From Candidatus Fusicatenibacter intestinigallinarum (GTDB lineage: Bacteria > Bacillota > Clostridia > Lachnospirales > Lachnospiraceae): a DNA stretch of 64,000 nucleotides. Location: contig DWWU01000036.1 in NCBI GenBank assembly GCA_019119555.1, positions 1 through 64,000 on the forward strand, in the 5' to 3' direction. The translations under genes were made by a program, and so were the position numbers. The notes under the pieces are model-generated. The model did no database searches and was not told where the DNA came from. It was given only the letters and a program-made list of their open reading frames with translations. Of the stretch, positions 24,686 through 32,405 are shown piece after piece; the stretch's first letter is position 1; each line of letters opens with the position of its first letter.

Positions 24686-26095
24686 TCATTCGCCGCCTCT
24701 GTGCCTTACCTTACGGAACAGATTTCCGATCATTTCCCGGAAAGACAGGAGAAACAGCACAATCGACACCGGGAAAAAGACGGCATTCATCCGGAAATCT
24801 CCCCGGAAATAAATTCCGCAGGATACTGCCAGCACGACAGCCAGCATCACAAGGAAACGAACGTCGATGCGAATCGCGACTTCATTCCACAGCAGAATAA
24901 TCCGAAACACAATAATCGTCAGAAATCCCAGAAACAGGGCGGCGCTTGCCCCCTGCACCCCGAACCTGGGAATCAGGAAATGAACTCCGAGAATGTTTAC
25001 AATACTTCCGGCCGCCGTTGTATAGAACAGCATGCCGTTTTTCTTCATCGCGGTGAAGATGTTTCCGAGAAATCCCGAAACGGACGATGCAATCGTTGCC
25101 AGAAGATACAGCGGAACCATATCCCGCGACGCGGAATAACCGTCGGCGATCATCAGCGGAAAAATCAGCCAGATAAACGGCATCAGGACCGCCGCGCCCA
25201 TCCCCATGAACCGCAGATAGGCATTGACCGCATTGCTGTAGAACTGACTTCGGGAATCCCGTCCGTCCGCCTCCTCCGCATAGGACACTTCCTGCCACGC
25301 CATTGTAAAGCAGGACGTAAACAGTGACACAAAGGAGCCGAAACGGGTCGCTACCGCATACAGTCCGTTGGCCTCCATCCCCAGCATACGGCTGACCGCC
25401 ACACTGTTGTAGCTGGTCAGAAACCAATAGGCGGCGGAGTTCACACACAGGGGAAGGGAAAAACGGAACATCCGGAGAAACAGCGCCTTCTCAAAGGCAG
25501 AAGGCCGGATCAGCGTCCACAGCCGTACTCCGATGCCGATCAGAATAATATTGCTCAGATAACCCAGGCATCCTGCAAGATACAGAGCGCTGTAATCCAT
25601 ATGGAGGCCGACGATCAGAACAATATTCATCACCGCGGTCACAAAGGAATTCAGAAGCCCCGCCGACGCATACAGCACGTTTTTTCCGTAGGCTCTCGCC
25701 ACGTACCCCAGCAGATTCTGCAGGTTCATCATCAGGCCGTACAGATAGATCAGCGGCAGATACTGTACCTGCACAAACTGGCCGAACGCAACGATGATCA
25801 CCGTATAAAGGAGCGTTGAGATGCCGAAAATTGCAAATCCGCAGTTGATCGGCTTTTTCTGGCCTTCCGGTGTGTGATAATCATAAAAATACCGCAGGAT
25901 GCCGCTCCAGATATCCAGATACAGCACCGAACACAGAAAAGTGATGTAATTGATGGAAACGTTGTAAGTTCCCATATCTCCGGCAGGAATGTATTCCGTA
26001 TACACCCGGAGCAGAAGCATGGTGACCAGTTTGGCCAGTACTGTCCCGAAAAAATAGATTCCGGAGGTCTTAGCGAATTTCAAAAAGCTTTTCAT
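24686..26095 (-). CDS. Wzx-type oligosaccharide flippase (MATE/MVF superfamily)
   Basis: The 469-residue protein has about 12-14 predicted spans and begins KFAKTSGIYFFGTVLAKLVTMLLLRVYTEYIPAGDMGTYN, the usual start of polysaccharide flippases. It should turn lipid-linked oligosaccharide units outward. The start overlaps the LicC/LicA gene end by 26 bases. Its presence together with the Wzm/Wzt exporter at the other end of the locus suggests two export routes, perhaps backbone by ABC transporter and decorated unit by flippase. Confidence 0.92.
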   Translation of the reverse strand: MKSFLKFAKTSGIYFFGTVLAKLVTMLLLRVYTEYIPAGDMGTYNVSINYITFLCSVLYLDIWSGILRYFYDYHTPEGQKKPINCGFAIFGISTLLYTVIIVAFGQFVQVQYLPLIYLYGLMMNLQNLLGYVARAYGKNVLYASAGLLNSFVTAVMNIVLIVGLHMDYSALYLAGCLGYLSNIILIGIGVRLWTLIRPSAFEKALFLRMFRFSLPLCVNSAAYWFLTSYNSVAVSRMLGMEANGLYAVATRFGSFVSLFTSCFTMAWQEVSYAEEADGRDSRSQFYSNAVNAYLRFMGMGAAVLMPFIWLIFPLMIADGYSASRDMVPLYLLATIASSVSGFLGNIFTAMKKNGMLFYTTAAGSIVNILGVHFLIPRFGVQGASAALFLGFLTIIVFRIILLWNEVAIRIDVRFLVMLAVVLAVSCGIYFRGDFRMNAVFFPVSIVLFLLSFREMIGNLFRKVRHRGGE

Positions 26096-27908
26096 ATGCC
26101 TGCTTTCCTCTCCTCAGTCTGTCTCTCCCGTAAGACCCAAAATCTTCCCCCTGCGCTTCCTTTGCAATTGTCCATGCGGCCCAGAGAATATCCTGCAGGA
26201 TCTCAAAGATGCGTATCTTTTCCCTGGACGCTTCCGGCGCGTCTCCCTCAAAGTAATACTGCAGAAACAGTTCCTCCTCCAGCGGCTGAAACTCACTCTC
26301 CAGAAGGTGAGACGCCAGATCCCACATGGGATCGTTGTATCCGGAGTATTCCCAGTCAATCAGATACAGCCTTCCGTCAGCGTCCAGAATCAGGTTCTCC
26401 GGAACCAGATCATTGTGGCAGGGAAGACGGTCTGTGCCGATCTCCTCCAGCCGCTCCAGAAGGCGGTAGAAAGCCTGGTCCATTTCCTGAAATTCCGGAT
26501 AGACCGAAGCCTGCGCTTTTTCAATCAGTTTTTTATATTTTTCATATTCCCTCTGCACCGAAAACTCCTGATACAGCGGAAGTTCCGACCGGTGCAGTTC
26601 GCGGAGGAGCCGTGTGGTTTTCCGGATATTGGTCTCCAGTCGGGCGCTTTTTCCATTGAGGGTTACCGCGTCGGGAATATACCGGGTCACCTTGACTCCT
26701 GTGTCCGCGTCGAAGTACAGGGTCGGCACGTTGATGCCGCAGTCGGAAGCCAGCGCTCCGTTATGACGCTCACTCTTCCGGTCGATCATGATATCTGTAC
26801 AGGCGCCGGGAATCCGCAGAATATACTCTTTTCCTTCCGCCTTCACATAAAAGTTTGTATTTGTCATTCCTCCGCTGATTCCGAATTTCTCTATGTGTTC
26901 CTCCGGAATTTTCATGCAGCGGCTGAAGGTTTCCCGGGCCCGGTTTTCTCTTCTGAGCCGTTCTCTCTTCTGTATTTTCGGATAAACCAGCTCCCGGGCT
27001 TTCCGCCAGAGTTCCTGATCCTCGATGACCGTCCAGGCCATATCGTCGATCATGATTCCCCGGATCTGATAGATCCTTCCGATATTTTCAATCACATACT
27101 CATAATTGAGCATCGGATTCTGATTGTCGCTGAAATACTCCAGCATTTTCCGGTACAGCGCCAGAGAAATCCTGCTCAGGCCGATCATCTCTCCGTCAAT
27201 GCGGTTCAGCTGATGAATATCTTTCGAAATACGAAACAGATTCTGGCGGCTGTCCAGCTCCACAAACGCCTCGTCCTTTGAACCGCTGGGCGCAGTCAGA
27301 ACCAGACGGTTGGCGTCGTCTCCCTCCAGAAGGGCGGTAATCGCCGTCTCCTCAAAAATCAGATTGCTTTCCAAAAGAAGAAAATCGTCCTTCACAAGGT
27401 CACGGACCATCGACAGAGATTCCATGGTTCCGTTCCACTTATAGCGGGGATTGTTTACCAGTGTAACTCCCCGCCCCTTCAGATATTCCTCATACTGTTC
27501 CTTCTGGGAACCGGTCACCAGGTAAACATCGTCGATTCCGTTTGCAGTGAGCATCCGCAGCGTACGTTCAATCAGTGGAACTCCTTCCAGCTTCAGCAGA
27601 CCTACCGGACAGTCAAAATTCGGGTTTCTCCCTGCCGCCAGAATCACGGCAGTGTGTATTTTTTCCCTGCGCTTCTCAAAAATCAGACGGCCGGTCTGGT
27701 TCTGTCGGGTCATATGCTCCAGGAATTCCTCCGCCTTTGCCGTCAGCCGAAACGCTCCGTCCCGCTTTTCCAGATATCCCTCTTCCTGCAGCTGGCGCAT
27801 CAGTCCGTTGACCTGTCCCAGGGACATCTCCACTCCCTTTGCCAGACTCCGCTGGTTTTCAAAGGGATGCTGATTCAGATAATACAGAATTTTATAATAC
27901 TTTTCCAT
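26070..27908 (-). CDS. Three-domain fusion: winged helix + LicC-like nucleotidyltransferase + LicA-like choline kinase
   Basis: About 612 residues. Residues 1-68 form a winged-helix DNA-binding module (NQRSLAKGVEMSLGQVNGLMRQLQEEGYL). Residues about 84-310 are a nucleotidyltransferase (TAVILAAG, LLKLEGVPLIERTLRML, VTGSQKEQYEEYL), though the glycine loop reads AAGRNPNFDCPVG rather than the usual GxGxR form. Residues about 330-612 are a choline/ethanolamine kinase domain (ISGGMTNTNFYV, LPCHNDLVPENLIL, LIDWEYSGYNDPMWDLA). It would phosphorylate an amino-alcohol and activate it with CTP for LicD. ATG 27908 has AGGAG six bases upstream. The DNA-binding part suggests regulation by the enzyme itself (inference). 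Confidence 0.93.
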   Translation of the reverse strand: MEKYYKILYYLNQHPFENQRSLAKGVEMSLGQVNGLMRQLQEEGYLEKRDGAFRLTAKAEEFLEHMTRQNQTGRLIFEKRREKIHTAVILAAGRNPNFDCPVGLLKLEGVPLIERTLRMLTANGIDDVYLVTGSQKEQYEEYLKGRGVTLVNNPRYKWNGTMESLSMVRDLVKDDFLLLESNLIFEETAITALLEGDDANRLVLTAPSGSKDEAFVELDSRQNLFRISKDIHQLNRIDGEMIGLSRISLALYRKMLEYFSDNQNPMLNYEYVIENIGRIYQIRGIMIDDMAWTVIEDQELWRKARELVYPKIQKRERLRRENRARETFSRCMKIPEEHIEKFGISGGMTNTNFYVKAEGKEYILRIPGACTDIMIDRKSERHNGALASDCGINVPTLYFDADTGVKVTRYIPDAVTLNGKSARLETNIRKTTRLLRELHRSELPLYQEFSVQREYEKYKKLIEKAQASVYPEFQEMDQAFYRLLERLEEIGTDRLPCHNDLVPENLILDADGRLYLIDWEYSGYNDPMWDLASHLLESEFQPLEEELFLQYYFEGDAPEASREKIRIFEILQDILWAAWTIAKEAQGEDFGSYGRDRLRRGKQAYEKLFEIR

Positions 27909-27923
27909 TGAATGCTCCTGTTT

Positions 27924-27938
27924 GTTCATTTTTTGAAC
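27924..27938. promoter_or_regulatory. Palindrome in the leader of the LicC/LicA gene, possible operator
   Basis: Arms GTTCA/TGAAC around five T, close to the expected transcription start. A candidate site for the winged-helix domain encoded just downstream. Confidence 0.4.
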
Positions 27939-27946
27939 TTCAAGTC

Positions 27947-27975
27947 ATTCTATCACACTGCCGCCAGGCTGTCAA
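27947..27975 (-). promoter_or_regulatory. Sigma-A promoter of the LicC/LicA-Wzx-LicD operon
   Basis: Minus strand: -35 TTGACA (27970-27975), 17-base spacer, -10 TAGAAT (27947-27952). Confidence 0.82.
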
Positions 27976-28004
27976 TCATCCTGTATGCGGAACGATTGAC
28001 GGCA

Positions 28005-28055
28005 CCCGCCCATTGCAAACCACTTCGAGATGGGCCGGATGCCCGCAGGCGCACG
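28005..28055. repeat. Interspersed hairpin, module B copy
   Basis: Stem CCCAT/ATGGG around a variant core, followed by the conserved tail gccggatgcccgcaggc. It lies between the diguanylate cyclase gene end and the LicC/LicA promoter. Confidence 0.55.
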
Positions 28056-28103
28056 TTTTCCTGCGGTCAGTACAGGAAATACAGAGCCCCGGAGGAAGAA
28101 TGG

Positions 28104-29264
28104 CTACTGTTCCGCCGCACGGTTTCTCCCGTTGATTTTCGCCTGATACAGGGCGCTGTCAGCTTTTCCCAGCAGGCGGTCGAAATCTTCTCTCTGTTTC
28201 ACCGTTCCGGCTGTAATGCCGACGCTTACCGTCACATATTTTCCCGGATCTGAAGCCTCTATTCCCAGCCGCCTCACACATCTGCACAGCTCTTCCCCGA
28301 GCTTTTTTCCATCTTCTCTTCCGTATCCCGGAACGACGCAGACAAACTCTTCTCCCCCGTAACGGAACAGACGCCCTCTGGACACGACAAGTTTCATTGC
28401 ACCGGCTATCCGTTTCAGGCACTCGTCTCCCTTCTGGTGGCCATAGGTGTCGTTATACTGCTTGAAATAATCCACATCAATCATCAGCACAGCCATCTCT
28501 GTCTCGTTCTTCTGGCAAAACAGACCGTCCAGAAAAAATTCCAGAAATCTTCGGTTCCAAAGCCCTGTCAGTGCGTCGTGATTCGCCATGTAATTCAGCT
28601 CTTCGCTCTTCCTGAGTATTTCCTGATTCTGACTTTCAATCAGTTCCTGCTTCTGAAACTCCGACCGGACGGTACCGTAACGATAGACGCTGACTGCAAT
28701 CGCAGTCGCCGCCAGAACTACTGAATTGAGATACGTGCCGTAATGCTCCGCCACCCCTCCCGGTTGGAACCTTGGCATCCCTAACAACACCAACAGCTCC
28801 GCGGCCAGAAATCCGGGAATGGAGATTACCGGCTTCATATAAACCAGCATCGCAGTTCCGAGCGCCACCACCGTATAGACGTTCAGATTGTCGGAAACTC
28901 TCTGATCGTAAACCGTGACGCAGACGGACCACAGCAGGAGAATCACCCCGTAACACTGATACATGCTCAGCGCAAGATGACTTTTCTCTTTCTTTCTGGC
29001 CAGCACAAACTTCCGGAACATCAGCGCAGTCCCGGATACAAGCAGCAGGAACAGGTATAAGATCACATAAATACGGCTCGCCGCCGTGTCCAGGCGGAAT
29101 CCTGTATATTGAAGCGCATATAATATATTGTAAATCTGGAAGACCAGGATAGAAAGGCCAATGGGAAGAAAGTATTTCCAGCACCGCTTTTCCATCATTT
29201 CCTCAAATCGGCATTCCTGCTCCGGATCCAGAAACGGTCCCCGGAGCATCCGGATGATCTTCAT
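28104..29264 (-). CDS. Membrane-bound diguanylate cyclase (GGDEF domain)
   Basis: About 386 residues. Six hydrophobic segments (about 30-200) are followed by a short coiled linker and a GGDEF domain: HDALTGLWNRRFLEFFL, MIDVDYFKQYNDTYGHQKGDECL, and the active site RYGGEEF (about 301-307). The RxxD inhibitory site is absent, so product inhibition through it is not expected. It makes cyclic di-GMP. ATG 29264 has AAAGGAGG eight bases upstream. It follows the GTPase-nuclease gene closely and may be on the same transcript. Confidence 0.9.
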   Translation of the reverse strand: MKIIRMLRGPFLDPEQECRFEEMMEKRCWKYFLPIGLSILVFQIYNILYALQYTGFRLDTAASRIYVILYLFLLLVSGTALMFRKFVLARKKEKSHLALSMYQCYGVILLLWSVCVTVYDQRVSDNLNVYTVVALGTAMLVYMKPVISIPGFLAAELLVLLGMPRFQPGGVAEHYGTYLNSVVLAATAIAVSVYRYGTVRSEFQKQELIESQNQEILRKSEELNYMANHDALTGLWNRRFLEFFLDGLFCQKNETEMAVLMIDVDYFKQYNDTYGHQKGDECLKRIAGAMKLVVSRGRLFRYGGEEFVCVVPGYGREDGKKLGEELCRCVRRLGIEASDPGKYVTVSVGITAGTVKQREDFDRLLGKADSALYQAKINGRNRAAEQ

Positions 29265-29326
29265 GCTCTCTTCCTCCTTTCTTTCGCCGTTGTCCGGTTT
29301 CATCATCTGCATATGTCCCCATCCGG

Positions 29327-32047
29327 CTACAGCTTCTTTTTCCCCAGGCGGACGTCTTCAAAAAGATCCGTCATCTCTTCGGGAATGTGATCCAGGAGAT
29401 AGTCTTTGCTGTTCGGATGGCGTTCCAGCCAGTTTGTCCGGATTTCCTGATTGGTCTGTCGGATCTCCTCGGCCAGCTCCCGGGCGGACATACGGACAGC
29501 GCCCTGACTCAGCACAATCACCTGCTCCGTCGCGTCGGAGGTGGCGACAGTCACCTTGTATTGACGGCCGATCTCGTGGACAGTCTTTTCTATGTACTGA
29601 TCGGCGGTTTCGGCTTCTTTCGTGTAAACCACATGAATATTATGGTACTTCGTCTGTTCTCCGGGATTTCCCGGAACTTTATAGGCGTCAAACACAAGAA
29701 TCAGCGTCATATTCCGATAGCCCTGGTAATTGGACAGAATATCCATCAGCTTGTTCCGCGCGCTCTCGATATTTCCTTTCGCCAGCTCCTTCAGCTCATC
29801 CCATACAAAGATAATATTATAACCGTCCACCAGCAGATATTCTTTTTTCGGTTTTTTCTCAGGCCGCGGGCGGTGAGATTCGTTTCCCGGCGCAGTGGTA
29901 TAGCCGAAGGACCGGCGTTCTCTTTTATTCCTGCCATAGGTCCGTTCAAAAATTTCCTGCAGTTCCTTATCCATTTCCAGCGAACTTCCCGCCCGTACAG
30001 AGGAAGCCTCCAAAGCAGTCTCCCGCCCGGAGGTCTGCAGACTGCTCTTCCGCTTTTGCTCCGGCCTGAGACAGCTTTCCAGATGCATATAGTTCTCCAC
30101 CTGATCCCAGGGGACATTGAATCCCGCCCCATGGGCGCAGAACACTGACCCGGTAGGGTTTTCCGTGTCTTTTTCGCTGTCATAGCCGATTGCCGCCACT
30201 ACCTCTTCTGTGTTGTGGCAGGGTTCGTATCCTTTCAGGGAACAGACCAGACGCCCGCGGCCGCGGCTGTAGGCAGTCACTTCCTTCTGGTAGTCCCGCA
30301 TCGTGGCCGCCGGCACGCTTCCGGTCAGGACGGAAAGTTCCCCTTCCGTCTCCGGCGGCTGAAACGTACCGTGCATTTTCTGTATATCTGTCATTCCGCG
30401 GCCGATCAGCTCGCTGGGAAGCTCCAGCCGGAATTCGTAGACCGGTTCCAGCAGAATGCATTCTGCCTTTTTCAGCCCCTGGCGCACGGCCCGGTACGTG
30501 GCCTGGCGGAAATCTCCTCCCTCTGTGTGCTTCAAATGGGCTTTTCCGGCTGCCAGCGTAATCTTCATGTCTGTGATCTCCGAGCCTGTCAGAACCCCCG
30601 GATGCTTCCGCTCTTCCAGATGGGTCAGGATCAGGCGCTGCCAGTTTCTGTCCAGGTCGTCCTCGCTGCAGATCGTGTCAAAGACAAGTCCGCTGCCCGG
30701 CTCCAGAGGCTCCATCAGCAGATGTACTTCCGCATAATGGCGCAGCGGCTCAAAATGTCCGACGCCCTCGGTCACGGAGGCGATGGTTTCCTTGTAGACA
30801 ATGCTGCCGGAACCGAATTCCACCGCCGTGCCAAATCGTTTCTGAATCAGGCTTTTCAGAATCTCAATCTGAACCTCCCCCATCACCTGGGCATGGATCT
30901 CGTCGGACTGTTTTTCCCACACAATATGCAGTTCCGGAATCTCTTCCTCCAGTTCCCTGAGTTTCAGGAACATCCGGTAAACATCGCATCCCTCTGGAAG
31001 CAGGATCTGATAATTCAGCACCGGTTCCAGCAGCGGGGCGTGGATCAGGTGTTCCCGCCCCAGCCCTTCTCCGGTTTTCGTCTTTGTCAGACCGGTTACG
31101 GCTGTGACGGTTCCTGCCGGCGCTTCCGGAATCATCCGGTACCCGGTTCCGGAGTAAACGCGCAGCTGATCCGCTTTCTCTTCCCAGCTGTTTTCTCCCT
31201 GTCCGTGCAGAACCGTCTTCACCTTCAGGCTTCCTCCGGTAATTTTCATCCAGGTCAGGCGGTTTCCCTGCTCGTCCCGGCTGATCTTAAATACCCGGGC
31301 GCCGAATTCTTCCGGATACTCCGGACATACGGTATATTTCTGAAACCCTTCCAGAAATTCCTTCACACCTTCCAGCTTCAGCGCGGAGCCAAAGAAACAG
31401 GGAAATACCTTTCGCCCGACAATCAGTGCAGAGATTTCTTCTGTGGAAAGGCTGCCGTGCTCCAGATAACTGTCCAGGGCACGTTCACTGCACATGGCCA
31501 GATTCTCATAGAACGCATCTGAGTCCAGCTCCCCGAAATCCATGCACCTGTCATCCAGACGGCGGTGCAGCTCCTCCATCAGAGCCTCCCGGTCTGTCCC
31601 CGGCTGATCCATCTTGTTGATGAACAGGAACACTGGGATTTTATACTGTCTCAGCAGGCGCCACAGGGTTTCCACATGCCCCTGCACACCGTCGGCGCCG
31701 CTGACAATCAGTATCCCATAATCCAGAACCTGCAGCGTCCGCTCCATTTCCGCGGAGAAATCCACATGGCCCGGAGTGTCCAGCAGCGTATACTGTTTTT
31801 CTCCGAGGGAAAATTCTGCCTGCTTGGAAAAAATCGTAATGCCTCTGGCCCGTTCCAGCTCATCCGTGTCGAGGAACGCATCCCTGTGATCCACCCGTCC
31901 AAGCTTTCGGATTGCTCCTGTCAGATAGAGAATGCTCTCCGCAAGCGTCGTCTTTCCCGCGTCCACATGGGCCAGCAGACCCGCACTGATATGGTTTGAC
32001 GGTCTTTTTTTCATTATGTCTTCTTTATTTTCAGACGTATTTTCCAT
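29327..32047 (-). CDS. TetM/EF-G-like ribosomal GTPase fused to a Rae1/YacP-type NYN nuclease domain
   Basis: The 906-residue protein has a complete translational GTPase part in residues 1 to about 640: P-loop AHVDAGKTT (26-34), LLDTPGHVDF, FINKMD, and later EF-G-like domains in the order of tetracycline ribosomal protection proteins (usually about 640 residues). A linker follows. Residues 737 to about 870 match the Rae1/YacP NYN fold: LLVDGYNIIFVWDELKELAKG, LVFDAYK, ETADQYIEK, ATSD and SARELAEEI. In B. subtilis, Rae1 cuts mRNA in the ribosomal A site. The fusion suggests a factor that enters the A site and then cuts mRNA. AAGGGG precedes the start. Tetracycline resistance is possible but not shown. 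Confidence 0.93.
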   Translation of the reverse strand: MENTSENKEDIMKKRPSNHISAGLLAHVDAGKTTLAESILYLTGAIRKLGRVDHRDAFLDTDELERARGITIFSKQAEFSLGEKQYTLLDTPGHVDFSAEMERTLQVLDYGILIVSGADGVQGHVETLWRLLRQYKIPVFLFINKMDQPGTDREALMEELHRRLDDRCMDFGELDSDAFYENLAMCSERALDSYLEHGSLSTEEISALIVGRKVFPCFFGSALKLEGVKEFLEGFQKYTVCPEYPEEFGARVFKISRDEQGNRLTWMKITGGSLKVKTVLHGQGENSWEEKADQLRVYSGTGYRMIPEAPAGTVTAVTGLTKTKTGEGLGREHLIHAPLLEPVLNYQILLPEGCDVYRMFLKLRELEEEIPELHIVWEKQSDEIHAQVMGEVQIEILKSLIQKRFGTAVEFGSGSIVYKETIASVTEGVGHFEPLRHYAEVHLLMEPLEPGSGLVFDTICSEDDLDRNWQRLILTHLEERKHPGVLTGSEITDMKITLAAGKAHLKHTEGGDFRQATYRAVRQGLKKAECILLEPVYEFRLELPSELIGRGMTDIQKMHGTFQPPETEGELSVLTGSVPAATMRDYQKEVTAYSRGRGRLVCSLKGYEPCHNTEEVVAAIGYDSEKDTENPTGSVFCAHGAGFNVPWDQVENYMHLESCLRPEQKRKSSLQTSGRETALEASSVRAGSSLEMDKELQEIFERTYGRNKRERRSFGYTTAPGNESHRPRPEKKPKKEYLLVDGYNIIFVWDELKELAKGNIESARNKLMDILSNYQGYRNMTLILVFDAYKVPGNPGEQTKYHNIHVVYTKEAETADQYIEKTVHEIGRQYKVTVATSDATEQVIVLSQGAVRMSARELAEEIRQTNQEIRTNWLERHPNSKDYLLDHIPEEMTDLFEDVRLGKKKL

Positions 32048-32085
32048 GAAAATACCCCTTTCTCTTTTGTCATTGCATCTTCTTA

Positions 32086-32114
32086 ATCATATCACAGAAA
32101 CGGATGTCTGTCGA
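32086..32114 (-). promoter_or_regulatory. Promoter of the GTPase-NYN gene
   Basis: Minus strand: -35 TCGACA (32109-32114), 17-base spacer, -10 TATGAT (32086-32091). Confidence 0.6.
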
Positions 32115-32248
32115 CAAATCGTTCTTTCAGCGTTTTTCGCCCTTCCCGATATCAGCACGCTGACTCCGGATTTCTGTTTTCCTAAACTGTAACCCGGAAA
32201 TTTTAAATACTGGAGTTTTCATTTGCAAAGAAACGCTTCATTTACCGG

Positions 32249-32277
32249 TTGCCTGTTGCGTCAGGAAGGTATATAAT
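32249..32277 (+). promoter_or_regulatory. Sigma-A promoter of the ABC exporter pair with palindrome in the spacer
   Basis: -35 TTGCCT (32249-32254), 17-base spacer, -10 TATAAT (32272-32277). The spacer and -35 carry CCTGTTGCGTCAGG (32252-32265) with arms CCTG/CAGG, a likely repressor site that shares TGCGTCA with the leader repeat at 32374. Confidence 0.78.
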
Positions 32278-32373
32278 TTTTCTTAGACTGTCGGCAGACG
32301 ACAAAAGCTGCCGCTGAAATTCAGGGGAGAGAATCCGGAAGAAATCGGAAACAGATTTCCGACTCTGCCCTGA

Positions 32374-32392
32374 TGACGCAGCAGGTGCGTCA
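32374..32392. promoter_or_regulatory. TGACGCA inverted repeat in the ABC exporter leader
   Basis: TGACGCA-gcagg-TGCGTCA, immediately before the AGGAGGAGG ribosome-binding site. The same inverted repeat occurs twice upstream of the EamA gene near 48.1 kb. It could be a protein operator or an RNA hairpin affecting translation. Confidence 0.6.
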
Positions 32393-32405
32393 GGAGGAGG
32401 AAAAC

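Noticed and set aside
29327-32047. Calling the TetM-like gene a tetracycline resistance gene
   Set aside because: The C-terminal NYN domain and ordinary chromosomal setting without mobile elements make a housekeeping or stress role at least as likely; resistance cannot be read from sequence.
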